This document shows, one piece after another, positions 1 through 9,718 of a DNA stretch of 64,000 bases (position 1 is its first letter; the number at the start of each line of letters is the position of its first letter). This stretch comes from an uncultured Porphyromonadaceae bacterium (GTDB lineage: Bacteria; Bacteroidota; Bacteroidia; Bacteroidales; Muribaculaceae), in assembly GCA_937921035.1 (NCBI GenBank), contig CALEUL010000051.1, forward strand, positions 6,945 through 70,944, written 5' to 3'. The notes under the pieces were generated by a model. It saw only the letters and a program-made list of their open reading frames with translations, searched no databases and was not told the origin of the DNA. The position numbers were made by a program, and so were the translations under genes.

Positions 1-3000
1 GGTAATCTTGGCGAAGGTATCACCTATCTTCACTTCGTCGCCGTCCTTGAATATGAGGTGAGCGCCTACAGGCAGCGAATATGTTGCCACAACTTCGTTG
101 TCGGCACCGATAATCTGCATGGAAGGCACGTGCTGGCGGTCGCGCGATTCGGTAATCACGCGGTCTTCGCTCATTGCGTGGCCTTCGGAATCGTTGCGGT
201 ATGTAACGTTCTCGATAAGGTCGACGTAGTGTACGGTACCTGCCTTTTCCGTAACGATAACGTTGTTGAAGGGGTCCCATTCGCAGATTTCGTCGCCTTT
301 CTTCACGTCGTCGCCGTCGTTCATGAACAGTTTGGAACCGTAAGGAATCTGAGCGCTCATAAGCTGCATGCCGGTGTTGTGATCGATGATACGCATCTCG
401 GCAAGACGGCCTACAACAATCTTGACGCCGTTTTCGCCCTCCACTGTACGCAGGTCCTCGATTTCGAGCTTACCGTCGTATTTGGAAACGAGTTTGGAAG
501 TGGCGGATATGTTGGTTGCAACACCACCGACGTGGAATGTACGCAGTGTCAGCTGGGTACCGGGCTCGCCGATGGACTGTGCTGCGATTACGCCGACAGC
601 CTCGCCCTTCTGCACCATGCGCAGGTTTGAGAGGTTGCGGCCGTAGCACTTGGCGCACACGCCGCGCTTGCTCTCGCAGGTGAGGACAGAACGGATTTCT
701 ACGCTCTCGATAGGCGATGCGTCGATAATATCGGCTGCGGCGTCGTTGATTTCTTCGCCGGCGCGTACAATCACCTCGCCTGTGAGGGGATGCACTACAT
801 CGTATACCGACACACGGCCGAGGATGCGCTCGCCCAGCGAGGCAACAACTTCGTCGTTCTTGGTAACGGCGGTGCATACGAGGCCGCGGAGGGTGCCGCA
901 GTCTTCTTCGTTGATGATGACGTCGTGAGCGACGTCGACCAGACGACGGGTAAGATAACCGGCGTCGGCGGTTTTAAGAGCGGTATCGGCAAGACCTTTG
1001 CGGGCACCGTGGGTGGAGATGAAGTATTCCAGCACGGAGAGGCCTTCCTTGAAGTTCGCCAAAATAGGGTTCTCGATAATCTGACCGCCTTCGGCACCGG
1101 CTTTCTGGGGCTTGGCCATAAGACCGCGCATACCGGCGAGCTGACGGATCTGGTCCTTGGAACCACGGGCGCCGGAGTCGAGCATCATGAAGATGGCGTT
1201 GAAGCCCTGGTTGGCTTCGGTCATCTGCTTCATCAGCACGTTTGTAAGCTTGGCGTTCACCTGGGTCCAGATATCGATAATCTGCTGGTAACGTTCTTTA
1301 TCGGAGATAACACCCATCTGGAAGTTCTCCATAACTTCGGCAACCTGGCGGTAGCCTTCGTCGACAATCTCTTTCTTCTCCGGCGGAACGAGCACGTCGC
1401 CAAGGTTGAAGGAAAGACCGCCGCGGAATGCCATGTAGTATCCGAGGTTCTTGATGTCGTCCAGGAACTGGGCGGAACGGGGGATACCGCATTTTTTGAT
1501 TACGCGGGTAATGACGTCGCGGAGCGACTTCTTGGACAGAAGCATGTTGAGGTAACCGATTTCCTCGGGCACGTACTGGTTTACAAGCACGCGGCCTACG
1601 GAAGTCTTCTCAACAATGTGGCGGATCTTGTTGCCCTGCTCGTCAACGTCGTCAACAAGGATGTTGATGGGCGCATGCAGTGTTACACGACCTTCGTTAT
1701 ATGCTATCTGCGCTTCCTCGGGACCGTAGAAGGTGTGGCCTTCGCCCTTGTCGCCGGGACGCAGTTTTGTGATATAGTACAGACCCAGCACCATGTCCTG
1801 CGAAGGCACGGTGATAGGAGCGCCGTTGGCGGGGTTGAGGATGTTGTGCGAGCCCAGCATCATGATCTGAGCCTCGAGAACAGCCTCGTTGCCCAGGGGC
1901 AGGTGCACAGCCATCTGGTCGCCGTCGAAGTCGGCATTGAACGCCGTACATGCAAGCGGGTGGAGCTGAATTGCCTTGCCTTCGATAAGCTTTGGCTGGA
2001 ATGCCTGGATACCGAGACGGTGCAGTGTAGGAGCACGGTTGAGCAGAACGGGATGACCCTTCATCACGTACTCGAGGATATCCCATACAACGGGTTCCTT
2101 GCGGTCCACAATTTTTTTGGCGCTCTTGACGGTCTTTACGATGCCGCGCTCGATGAGTTTGCGGATAATGAACGGTTTGTAGAGTTCGGCGGCCATGTCC
2201 TTGGGCAGACCGCACTCGTGCATCTTGAGTTCGGGACCTACAACGATTACGGAACGTGCGGAATAGTCGACACGTTTACCGAGGAGGTTCTGACGGAAGC
2301 GGCCCTGCTTGCCCTTGAGGGAGTCGGACAGAGATTTGAGGGGACGGTTTGCATCGCTCTTCACAGCCGACGACTTGCGGGAGTTGTCCAGCAGCGAATC
2401 CACGGCCTCCTGAAGCATACGTTTTTCGTTGCGCAGAATCACCTCGGGAGCCTTGATTTCGATAAGACGTTTAAGGCGGTTGTTGCGGATGATAACGCGG
2501 CGATAGAGGTCATTGAGGTCGGATGTGGCGAAACGGCCGCCGTCCAGGGGAACGAGAGGACGGAGTTCGGGAGGAGTAACAGGCACAGCGTGGAGAATCA
2601 TCCACTCGGGCTTGTTACGGTTGCGCGAGGCGCGGAAAGCCTCCACAACCTGAAGGCGCTTGAGAGCCTCGGTTTTGCGCTGCTGCGAGCCTTCCTGGTT
2701 TGCCTGGGCACGCAGGTCGTAGCTCAGAGTGTCCAGATCGAGGTCCTTGAGAAGGTCGTAGATAGCCTCGGCGCCCATCTTGGCGACGAACTTGTCGGGA
2801 TTGCCGTTCTCAAGCATCTGGTTCTCGCGGGGCAGCTTGTCGAGCAGGTCGAAATACTCTTCCTCGCTGAGGAGATCGAGCTTCTGCACGCCCTGTTCTG
2901 CTGCAGCACCGGGATTTATAACAATGTAACGCTCGTAGTAGATTACGGCGTCGAGTTTCTTCGAAGGAAGACCTAAGAGGTAGCCGATTTTATTAGGCAG

Positions 3001-3345
3001 CGAACGGAAATACCAGATGTGAGCCACAGGCACGACCAGGCGTATGTGGCCCATGCGCTCGCGGCGCACTTTCTTTTCTGTTACTTCAACCGAGCAGCGG
3101 TCGCACACGATACCCTTGTAGCGAATACGCTTGTATTTGCCGCAGTGGCACTCGTAGTCCTTTACAGGACCGAAGATGCGCTCGCAGAACAGGCCGTCGC
3201 GCTCGGGCTTGTACGTACGGTAGTTGATGGTCTCAGGCTTGAGAACCTCACCGCTCGACTTGTCGAAAATCTCCTCGGGCGAAGCAAGGCCGATTGTGAT
3301 TCTCGAGAACACGTTCTTTGGTTTGTTTTCTTTTCTAAAAGCCAT
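1..3345 (-). CDS. rpoC: DNA-directed RNA polymerase subunit beta' (3' end outside window)
   Basis: Largest catalytic subunit of RNA polymerase. About 1115 N-terminal residues are visible; full-length homologues are about 1400, so the C-terminus lies beyond the left edge. The start ATG (3343-3345) gives MAFRKENKPKNVFSRITIGL. The N-terminal zinc site CHCGKYKRIRYKGIVCDRC is at about residues 67-85. The Mg2+-binding NADFDGDQM motif is at about residue 470. A second zinc cluster (C-x6-C-x2-C type, CESKRGVCAKC) is followed by the trigger-loop-side motif VGVIAAQSIGEPGTQLTLRT. It follows rpoB by 42 bp on the same strand and is surely co-transcribed with it. Reading frame is intact throughout. Identity is not in doubt. 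Confidence 0.98.
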   Translation of the reverse strand, partial: MAFRKENKPKNVFSRITIGLASPEEIFDKSSGEVLKPETINYRTYKPERDGLFCERIFGPVKDYECHCGKYKRIRYKGIVCDRCSVEVTEKKVRRERMGHIRLVVPVAHIWYFRSLPNKIGYLLGLPSKKLDAVIYYERYIVINPGAAAEQGVQKLDLLSEEEYFDLLDKLPRENQMLENGNPDKFVAKMGAEAIYDLLKDLDLDTLSYDLRAQANQEGSQQRKTEALKRLQVVEAFRASRNRNKPEWMILHAVPVTPPELRPLVPLDGGRFATSDLNDLYRRVIIRNNRLKRLIEIKAPEVILRNEKRMLQEAVDSLLDNSRKSSAVKSDANRPLKSLSDSLKGKQGRFRQNLLGKRVDYSARSVIVVGPELKMHECGLPKDMAAELYKPFIIRKLIERGIVKTVKSAKKIVDRKEPVVWDILEYVMKGHPVLLNRAPTLHRLGIQAFQPKLIEGKAIQLHPLACTAFNADFDGDQMAVHLPLGNEAVLEAQIMMLGSHNILNPANGAPITVPSQDMVLGLYYITKLRPGDKGEGHTFYGPEEAQIAYNEGRVTLHAPINILVDDVDEQGNKIRHIVEKTSVGRVLVNQYVPEEIGYLNMLLSKKSLRDVITRVIKKCGIPRSAQFLDDIKNLGYYMAFRGGLSFNLGDVLVPPEKKEIVDEGYRQVAEVMENFQMGVISDKERYQQIIDIWTQVNAKLTNVLMKQMTEANQGFNAIFMMLDSGARGSKDQIRQLAGMRGLMAKPQKAGAEGGQIIENPILANFKEGLSVLEYFISTHGARKGLADTALKTADAGYLTRRLVDVAHDVIINEEDCGTLRGLVCTAVTKNDEVVASLGERILGRVSVYDVVHPLTGEVIVRAGEEINDAAADIIDASPIESVEIRSVLTCESKRGVCAKCYGRNLSNLRMVQKGEAVGVIAAQSIGEPGTQLTLRTFHVGGVATNISATSKLVSKYDGKLEIEDLRTVEGENGVKIVVGRLAEMRIIDHNTGMQLMSAQIPYGSKLFMNDGDDVKKGDEICEWDPFNNVIVTEKAGTVHYVDLIENVTYRNDSEGHAMSEDRVITESRDRQHVPSMQIIGADNEVVATYSLPVGAHLIFKDGDEVKIGDTFAKIT

Positions 3346-3387
3346 ATATCGATGTGTGCTTTAGTCTGTTTGATGATAAGGAGAGAA

Positions 3388-6300
3388 TCAGTTCTCCAGA
3401 TTGATGCTGAGGCCGAGGCCGCGGAGCTCGTGGAGAAGCACGTTGAGCGATTCGGGGATGCCGGGGGTGGGCATCGGGTCGCCTTTGACGATTGCTTCGT
3501 AAGCCTTGCTACGGCCGTTGACGTCGTCGGACTTGATGGTGAGGATTTCCTGAAGGATATGAGCTGCGCCGAATGCCTCGAGCGCCCACACTTCCATTTC
3601 ACCGAAGCGCTGGCCGCCGAACTGGGCCTTACCGCCGAGAGGCTGCTGGGTGATGAGCGAGTACGGACCGATGGAACGTGCGTGCATCTTGTCCTCTACC
3701 ATGTGGCCGAGCTTAAGCATATAGATCACACCAACGGTAGCAGGCTGGTCGAAACGCTCGCCGGTGCCGCCGTCGTACAGGTATGTCTTGCCGTAGCGGG
3801 GAAGGCCGGCCTTGTCGGTCCAGTAGTTGATATCATCCATGCTGGCGCCGTCGAAGATGTGTGTTGCGAATTTCTCGCCAAGCTCGCGTCCGGCCCATCC
3901 GAGAACGGTCTCGAACACCTGACCGAGGTTCATTCGCGAAGGCACACCCAGAGGGTTCAGGACAATGTCCACAGGAGTACCGTCGGCAAGGAAAGGCATA
4001 TCTTCCTGACGCACGATACGGCTCACGATACCTTTGTTACCGTGGCGGCCTGCCATCTTGTCGCCCACGCTGATTTTACGCTTCTTGGCAATGTAAACCT
4101 TGGCAATCTGCATGATGCCGGAAGGCAGCTCGTCGCCGATGGAGATATCGAATTTCTTACGGCGCATCTCGGTGTCGATTTCCTTGTATTTCTGAAGGTA
4201 ATTGACAATCGAGCGGCGGATAAGGTCGTTGGTGTGCTCGTCTGTGGTCCAGTGGCTCAGGCTCAGAGTATCGTAATTGATGCTGTTGAGCACGGCAGGA
4301 GTAAAGCGCGAACCCTTGGGAACGATTTCGCTGCCGAGGAAATCTGTTACGCCGTCGGAGGTCTTGCCCTCGGTGAGCGTCATCAGCTTGTTAACAAGAA
4401 TGTCGAGCAGTTCGGCCTTCTTGGCATCGTATTCCTCGTCGATTTTGGGCAGCAGAGCGTTCACAGCCTTGTTGCGGCCCTTCTTGGCGGCGCGGGCATA
4501 GAGGTTTGTGCCGATAACGACACCCTTGAGCGACGGAGTGGCCTTCAGTGATGCGTCCTTCACATCGCCGGCCTTGTCGCCGAAGATTGCACGGAGCAGC
4601 TTCTCCTCTGGAGTGGGATCCGACTCGCCCTTAGGCGTAATCTTACCAATCATTATATCGCCGGGCACAACGTGTGCGCCCACACGGATAATACCGCGTT
4701 CGTCCAGATCCTTGGTTGCGTCCTCGCTCACGTTGGGGATATCGGATGTGAGTTCCTCCATACCGCGCTTTGTCTCGCGCACTTCAAGCGAGTATTCGTC
4801 CACGTGTACCGATGTAAGGATATCGTCGCGTACGACACGCTCGTTCAGCACAATGGCGTCCTCGTAGTTGTAGCCCTTCCAGGGCATGAAGGCAACCTTG
4901 AGGTTGCGGCCAAGCGCGAGTTCGCCCTTCTCGGTGGCATAGCCTTCGGTGAGAATGTCGCCTTTGGTAACGCGCTGACCCTTGTTGCAGATGGGGCGTA
5001 GGTCGATTGTGGTGCTCTGGTTGGTTTTGCGGAACTTGGGTATCTTGTATTCCTTTACGGGGCTGTCGAATGAAACAAATTCCTCGTCGGCGTCGCGGTC
5101 GTAGCGTATGCGGATAACTGTAGCGTCCACAAATTCTACAACGCCGTCGCCTTCGGCGGTAATCTGGGTTCGGCTGTCGCGAGCGAGCTGGGCTTCGATG
5201 CCGGTGCCGACAATAGGAGCCTCGCTGCGCATCAGGGGCACAGCCTGGCGCATCATGTTCGATCCCATGAGTGCGCGGTTGGCATCGTCATGCTCCAGGA
5301 AGGGAATGAGCGATGCGGCGATAGAGGCAATCTGCGAGGGCGACACATCCATAAGTTCCACCTGGTCGGGAGCAACTACGGGGAAGTCGGCATCGCGGCG
5401 TGCCTTAACAGTCTTGTTCACGAAGGTTCCGTCATCGTTCAGCGGCGCGTTGCCCTGCGCGATGGTCTTGCCTTCCTCGATTTCGGCGGTGAGGTATACA
5501 ACCTCGTCGTTATTCAGATTAACGCGGGAATCCTCAACCTTGCGGTACGGAGTCTCGATAAAGCCGAGGTCGTTGATCTTAGCATACACACAGAGCGAGC
5601 TGATAAGACCGATGTTCGGGCCTTCGGGAGTTTCGATAGGACACAGACGTCCGTAGTGGGTATAATGCACGTCTCGAACCTCGAAGCCTGCACGCTCGCG
5701 CGACAGACCACCGGGGCCGAGGGCCGACATACGGCGCTTGTGAGTGATTTCGGCCAGAGGGTTGGTCTGGTCCATGAACTGCGAGAGGGCGTTTGTACCG
5801 AAGAAGCTGTTGATAACCGACGAGATTGTCTTTGCGTTGATAAGGTCGGTGGGAGTGAACACTTCGTTGTCGCGCACATTCATGCGCTCGCGAATGGTAC
5901 GAGCCATGCGGTTCAGGCCTACACCGAACTGATTGTACAACTGCTCGCCAACGGCACGAACGCGACGGTTGGAGAGGTTGTCGATATCATCTACATCGGC
6001 GTGGCTGTTGATAAGCTCGATAAGATAGCGGATAATGGCTATGATATCCTCCTTGGTAAGGACACGAACCTCCATAGGAGTGGAAAGGTCGAGCTTACGG
6101 TTGATACGGTAACGGCCAACCTCGCCCAGATCGTAGCGCTTCTCGCTGAAGAACAGGTTGTAGATAACCTCGCGTGCGCTGGCGTCGTCTGGCGGATCGG
6201 CGTTGCGGAGCTGTTTATAGATATAATTGATAGCCTCCGTCTCGCTGTTGGTCTGGTCGCGCTGGAGGGTATTGAAAATTATCGAGTAGTCGGACGTATT

Positions 6301-7200
6301 TGCGTCCTCCTTGTGAAGCAGTACGGTGGAAACACCCGAATTCAGGATGTCTTCGATATCGTCCTCGGTAATAACGGCCTCACGGTCGAGTATAACCTCG
6401 TTACGCTCGATGGTCGTAACTTCGCCGGTATCGGTATCACTCATATCCTCTACCCACGATTTGAGCACGCGGGCGGCGAGCTTGCGGCCAACAGCCTTCT
6501 TCAGGTTGGTCTTGTTCACCTTGATTTCCTCGGCGAGACCGAAGATTTCGATGATGTCCTTATCGCTTTCCAGACCGATAGCACGCAGCAGAGTGGTTAC
6601 GGGCAATTTCTTCTTGCGGTCGATGTACGCGAACATCACATTGTTGATGTCGGTAGCGAATTCAATCCAGGAACCGCGGAAAGGAATAATACGTGCGCTG
6701 TAGAGCTTCGTGCCGTTTGCGTGTGTGCTCTGGCCGAAGAAAACGCCGGGCGAACGGTGTAGCTGCGAAACAACTACGCGCTCGGCACCATTGATCACGA
6801 AGGTGCCTTTCTCAGTCATGTAGGGTATCTGGCCCAGGTAAACGTTTTCGATTTCGGTAGTGAAATCCTCGTGTTCCGGATCGGTACACGACAGTTTCAG
6901 ACGAGCCTTGAGGGGTACGCTGTACGAATAACCGCGTTGCAGACACTCTTCGATAGTATATCGCGGCGGATCAATATAGTAATCCAGAAATTCGAGCGTA
7001 AAATTGTTGCGGGTATCCGAAATAGGGAAATTTTCGGAGAAAACCTTGTAGAGGCCCTCGTTCTTTCGCTGCTCCGGCGGAGTGTCGAGCTGGAAGAAAT
7101 CGCGGAACGATTTCAGCTGCACATCCAAAAAGTCAGGGTAAGGGAAGGGAGCCTTTACCGTTGCAAAATTGATGCGTGGTTTAACAGTCTGAGTTGACAT
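3388..7200 (-). CDS. rpoB: DNA-directed RNA polymerase subunit beta
   Basis: Second-largest RNA polymerase subunit, 1270 aa, the usual Bacteroidales length. The rifampicin-binding cluster reads LSQFMDQTNPLAEITHKRRM then SALGPGGLSRERAGFEVRD. The canonical Asp, His and Ser positions all carry wild-type residues, so no classical resistance substitution is visible. C-terminal motifs include SIGDKM-type GDKMAGRHGNKG and the PLGGKAQFGGQRFGEMEVWALEA switch region. The ATG at 7200 follows a 327 bp gap from rplL that contains a strong hairpin. rpoC lies 42 bp downstream. Confidence 0.98.
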   Translation of the reverse strand: MSTQTVKPRINFATVKAPFPYPDFLDVQLKSFRDFFQLDTPPEQRKNEGLYKVFSENFPISDTRNNFTLEFLDYYIDPPRYTIEECLQRGYSYSVPLKARLKLSCTDPEHEDFTTEIENVYLGQIPYMTEKGTFVINGAERVVVSQLHRSPGVFFGQSTHANGTKLYSARIIPFRGSWIEFATDINNVMFAYIDRKKKLPVTTLLRAIGLESDKDIIEIFGLAEEIKVNKTNLKKAVGRKLAARVLKSWVEDMSDTDTGEVTTIERNEVILDREAVITEDDIEDILNSGVSTVLLHKEDANTSDYSIIFNTLQRDQTNSETEAINYIYKQLRNADPPDDASAREVIYNLFFSEKRYDLGEVGRYRINRKLDLSTPMEVRVLTKEDIIAIIRYLIELINSHADVDDIDNLSNRRVRAVGEQLYNQFGVGLNRMARTIRERMNVRDNEVFTPTDLINAKTISSVINSFFGTNALSQFMDQTNPLAEITHKRRMSALGPGGLSRERAGFEVRDVHYTHYGRLCPIETPEGPNIGLISSLCVYAKINDLGFIETPYRKVEDSRVNLNNDEVVYLTAEIEEGKTIAQGNAPLNDDGTFVNKTVKARRDADFPVVAPDQVELMDVSPSQIASIAASLIPFLEHDDANRALMGSNMMRQAVPLMRSEAPIVGTGIEAQLARDSRTQITAEGDGVVEFVDATVIRIRYDRDADEEFVSFDSPVKEYKIPKFRKTNQSTTIDLRPICNKGQRVTKGDILTEGYATEKGELALGRNLKVAFMPWKGYNYEDAIVLNERVVRDDILTSVHVDEYSLEVRETKRGMEELTSDIPNVSEDATKDLDERGIIRVGAHVVPGDIMIGKITPKGESDPTPEEKLLRAIFGDKAGDVKDASLKATPSLKGVVIGTNLYARAAKKGRNKAVNALLPKIDEEYDAKKAELLDILVNKLMTLTEGKTSDGVTDFLGSEIVPKGSRFTPAVLNSINYDTLSLSHWTTDEHTNDLIRRSIVNYLQKYKEIDTEMRRKKFDISIGDELPSGIMQIAKVYIAKKRKISVGDKMAGRHGNKGIVSRIVRQEDMPFLADGTPVDIVLNPLGVPSRMNLGQVFETVLGWAGRELGEKFATHIFDGASMDDINYWTDKAGLPRYGKTYLYDGGTGERFDQPATVGVIYMLKLGHMVEDKMHARSIGPYSLITQQPLGGKAQFGGQRFGEMEVWALEAFGAAHILQEILTIKSDDVNGRSKAYEAIVKGDPMPTPGIPESLNVLLHELRGLGLSINLEN

Positions 7201-7464
7201 CTAAAAAATGATTTGGGTGCCGTAATAAATTATTGTGTCAGTGCCAAAAACAAGACAGCGGCAGTGCTTTATGTTGGGAATCAGCGCAACGTCGCGCCAG
7301 CTTTTATTCCTTCGGCCACCGCACACAGCGTGGCGAGATAAAAAACAATGGAGAAAACTGCGCAAGAGCCTCGCGACGGTTCGCGACATCCCGTTGGATG
7401 TGCCAGTGGCCGACTCAGGAGAGCGCTGCCCGCACCTGCCGCAGCTTCATACGTATTTTTGACA
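7201..7464 (-). other. Long untranslated leader upstream of rpoB
   Basis: No convincing gene is visible. Short open frames here lack family resemblance and start signals. The stretch is transcribed in the rplL-to-rpoB direction. I could not find a clear TAnnTTTG promoter element on the minus strand, so rpoB expression probably depends on read-through past the hairpin at 7465-7504. Confidence 0.4.
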
Positions 7465-7504
7465 CAAAAGGTTAAGAATCACCCGATTAGGGGATTCTTA
7501 ACCT
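7465..7504 (-). terminator. Attenuator-type hairpin between rplL and rpoB
   Basis: A 12 bp perfect inverted repeat (arms 7469-7480 and 7493-7504) encloses a further CCC/GGG pair (7482-7484, 7490-7492) with one bulged base. On the minus strand the stem is followed by a run of only four T. It lies just after the rplL stop and before the long rpoB leader. Position and weak T tract suggest partial termination or an RNA-processing site, as known for the E. coli rplL-rpoB interval. Confidence 0.7.
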
Positions 7505-7527
7505 AAATGTCTGAGAATCAGACAATA

Positions 7528-7902
7528 TTATTTGAGTTCGACTTCTGCGCCTACTTCCTCGAGCTGAGCCTTGAGAGCTTCAGCGTCGGCCTTGGAAAGA
7601 CCTTCCTTGATAGTGCTGGGAGCGCCGTCTACCATTTCCTTAGCTTCCTTGAGGCCAAGACCGGTTACTTCCTTAACGGTTTTAACAACTTTCAGTTTCT
7701 CAGCACCGGGAGCCTTCAGAACTACGTCGAAGCTGGTTTTTTCTTCGGCAGCTGCACCGGCAGCGGCAGGACCTGCAGCAACAGCTACAGCAGCAGCAGC
7801 GGGTTCAATACCGTATTCGTCCTTGAGGATCTGGGCAAGTTCGTTTACTTCCTTTACAGTCAGGTTTACGAGTTGTTCAGCAAAAGCTTTTAAATCTGCC
7901 AT
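7528..7902 (-). CDS. rplL: 50S ribosomal protein L7/L12
   Basis: Stalk protein of the large subunit, 124 aa, present in multiple copies bound to L10 and needed for GTPase factor recruitment. The N-terminal dimerisation helix (MADLKAFAEQLVNLTVKEVN) is followed by an Ala-rich hinge (about residues 35-55). The conserved C-terminal domain contains VKTVKEVTGLGLKEAKEMVD. It lies 36 bp downstream of rplJ in the same operon, the conserved L10-L7/L12 order. Confidence 0.97.
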   Translation of the reverse strand: MADLKAFAEQLVNLTVKEVNELAQILKDEYGIEPAAAAVAVAAGPAAAGAAAEEKTSFDVVLKAPGAEKLKVVKTVKEVTGLGLKEAKEMVDGAPSTIKEGLSKADAEALKAQLEEVGAEVELK

Positions 7903-7938
7903 TTTTGTATAATTTTTTTTGGTTTTTTGTTCTTGTGA

Positions 7939-8463
7939 TTAGTCTTCTTTTTTCGAGAGCGTCTCCAGAATGCCATGCAGCTTGCCGGCACCGGACTGAA
8001 GAGCGGAAACGACGTTCTTGGCAGGCGACTGCAGCAGAGCGACAACGTCGGCGATGAGTTCGTTCTTGCTCTTGATGTTGGCAAGAGTATCGATCTGGTC
8101 GGCACCGAGGTATACGGTCTCTTCTACATATGCGCCCTTGAGAGCGGGGAGTGTATCGCCTTTCTTAACAAAGTCTTTCAGCAGCTTGGCGGGAGCATTA
8201 CCCACGTTGGTGCACATAAGAGAGGTAGAACCTTTCAGTGCGCCGTAGAGCTCGCTGTAGTCGCCTTCGAGAGACTCGAGGGCTTTGTGAAGGAGGCTGT
8301 TCTTGACAACGAGAAGTTTGATGTCGGCCTTGAAGCATGCAGCACGCAGGGCCTGAGTCTTCTCTGCATCCAGTCCGGCGGTCTCTACCAGGTAGAAGCC
8401 GCTGTACTGATTGATGGTGTCGGCAATATTCTTAATGATGACTGCTTTATCTTCCTTTTTCAT
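7939..8463 (-). CDS. rplJ: 50S ribosomal protein L10
   Basis: Base of the L7/L12 stalk, 174 aa. The N-terminus (MKKEDKAVIIKNIADTINQY) carries the 23S rRNA-binding domain, and the C-terminal helix binds L7/L12 dimers. It sits 14 bp after rplA and 36 bp before rplL. The L10-(L7/L12) complex usually represses its own operon by binding the rplJ leader. The very short rplA-rplJ gap here leaves little room for an E. coli-style leader, so any autoregulation must use rplA coding sequence or act elsewhere. Confidence 0.96.
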   Translation of the reverse strand: MKKEDKAVIIKNIADTINQYSGFYLVETAGLDAEKTQALRAACFKADIKLLVVKNSLLHKALESLEGDYSELYGALKGSTSLMCTNVGNAPAKLLKDFVKKGDTLPALKGAYVEETVYLGADQIDTLANIKSKNELIADVVALLQSPAKNVVSALQSGAGKLHGILETLSKKED

Positions 8464-8477
8464 GTGGGTTCGTGTGT

Positions 8478-9179
8478 TTAAAGTTTAGCATCAACAGATT
8501 TGGTGTCTACTTTGACACCCGGACTCATTGTGCTCGAAAGATAAATGCTATTCAGATATGTGCCCTTTGCGGTGGCAGGTTTCAGCTTGATAAGCGTAGC
8601 GATGAACTCGCGAGCGTTCTCAGCCATCTGCTCCGGCGTGAAAGAAACTTTACCGATCGACGAGTGAACGATACCGTTCTTGTCAACCTTGAAGTCGATC
8701 TTGCCTTTCTTAACTTCTTCCACTGCCTTGGCAACGTCTACAGTAACTGTGCCGCTCTTGGGGTTAGGCATCAGGCCACGAGGACCGAGAATACGGCCGA
8801 GGGCACCGATTTTACCCATGATAGCGGGCTGTGTGATGATGACGTCAACGTCGGTCCAACCGCCTTTGATTTTCTCGATATATTCATCGAGACCTACATA
8901 GTCGGCTCCGGCAGCAGTAGCTGCGGCAGCGGCGTCAGGGTTACAGAGTACGAGAACACGTACCTGCTTGCCAGTGCCGTTAGGAAGCGTAACAACGCCA
9001 CGCACCATCTGGTTGGCCTTGCGGGGGTCCACGCCAAGACGAACATCGATATCAAAGGAAGCGTCAAACTTCGTATAGGTCATTTCCTTTACAAGTTTGG
9101 CGGCTTCAAGCAAGGTGTATGATTTCCCGGCTTCGATCTTCGACTGGGCCAACTTCTGATTTTTTGTAAGTTTACTCAT
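8478..9179 (-). CDS. rplA: 50S ribosomal protein L1
   Basis: L1 stalk protein of the large subunit, 233 aa, involved in release of deacylated tRNA from the E site. It contains the family signature region IGALGRILGPRGLMPNPKSG at about residues 122-141 and the N-terminal LVKEMTYTKFDASFDIDVRL. It lies 14 bp after rplK. In many bacteria L1 autoregulates the rplK-rplA pair by binding mRNA upstream of rplK. Gene order and length are typical. Confidence 0.97.
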   Translation of the reverse strand: MSKLTKNQKLAQSKIEAGKSYTLLEAAKLVKEMTYTKFDASFDIDVRLGVDPRKANQMVRGVVTLPNGTGKQVRVLVLCNPDAAAAATAAGADYVGLDEYIEKIKGGWTDVDVIITQPAIMGKIGALGRILGPRGLMPNPKSGTVTVDVAKAVEEVKKGKIDFKVDKNGIVHSSIGKVSFTPEQMAENAREFIATLIKLKPATAKGTYLNSIYLSSTMSPGVKVDTKSVDAKL

Positions 9180-9193
9180 ATCAAGCGAAGTTT

Positions 9194-9637
9194 TTATTTG
9201 TTAGAGGGAAACTGACCTTTAACGGTGATACCCATGCTCCTGGCTGTACCGGCAACCATCCGCATAGCGGATTCTATGGTAAAGCAGTTAAGGTCCGGCA
9301 TTTTGTCGGCAGCAATTGTCTGCACTTGCTCCCAGGTAATCTCGGCTACCTTTGTACGGTTAGGCTCTTTGGATGCGGTCTTGATATGAGCGGCTTCCTT
9401 AAGCTGTACAGCTACAGGGGGAGTCTTTACTACAAAGTCGAAAGACTTGTCTGTGTAATATGTAATTACAACAGGAAGAATCTTACCGGCCTTGTCCTGA
9501 GTGCGGGCATTGAATTGCTTGCAAAATTCCATGATGTTGATACCCTTCGAACCGAGAGCGGGGCCTACAGGAGGCGAAGGATTCGCAGCACCACCTTTAA
9601 TCTGCAATTTGATTTGTCCAGCAATTTCTTTAGCCAT
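9194..9637 (-). CDS. rplK: 50S ribosomal protein L11
   Basis: L11, 147 aa, binds the GTPase-associated centre of 23S rRNA and is needed for stringent sensing of uncharged tRNA on the ribosome. The Pro-rich N-terminal signature ANPSPPVGPALGSKGINIME is present. The C-terminal RNA-binding half ends in the typical SAMRMVAGTARSMGITV. It is 81 bp downstream of nusG in the conserved nusG-rplK order. Confidence 0.97.
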   Translation of the reverse strand: MAKEIAGQIKLQIKGGAANPSPPVGPALGSKGINIMEFCKQFNARTQDKAGKILPVVITYYTDKSFDFVVKTPPVAVQLKEAAHIKTASKEPNRTKVAEITWEQVQTIAADKMPDLNCFTIESAMRMVAGTARSMGITVKGQFPSNK

Positions 9638-9718
9638 GGTTTAAAACTTAAAAATTAATAACTCTGCGCAATCAAAACCTGCTTGAGCTAACGTAACATT
9701 TAGCCGCAGCAGGTAAAA

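Noticed and set aside
790..2976. Long plus-strand open frame (728 codons) opposite rpoC
   Set aside because: It is antisense to an unmistakable rpoC frame and resembles no family. Such mirror frames are common opposite high-GC-codon genes.
3388..7200. Rifampicin-resistance substitution in rpoB
   Set aside because: The rifampicin cluster carries the usual susceptible residues at the classical positions.
7507..7893. 128-codon plus-strand frame over rplL
   Set aside because: It is the complement of rplL, whose L7/L12 sequence is unambiguous.
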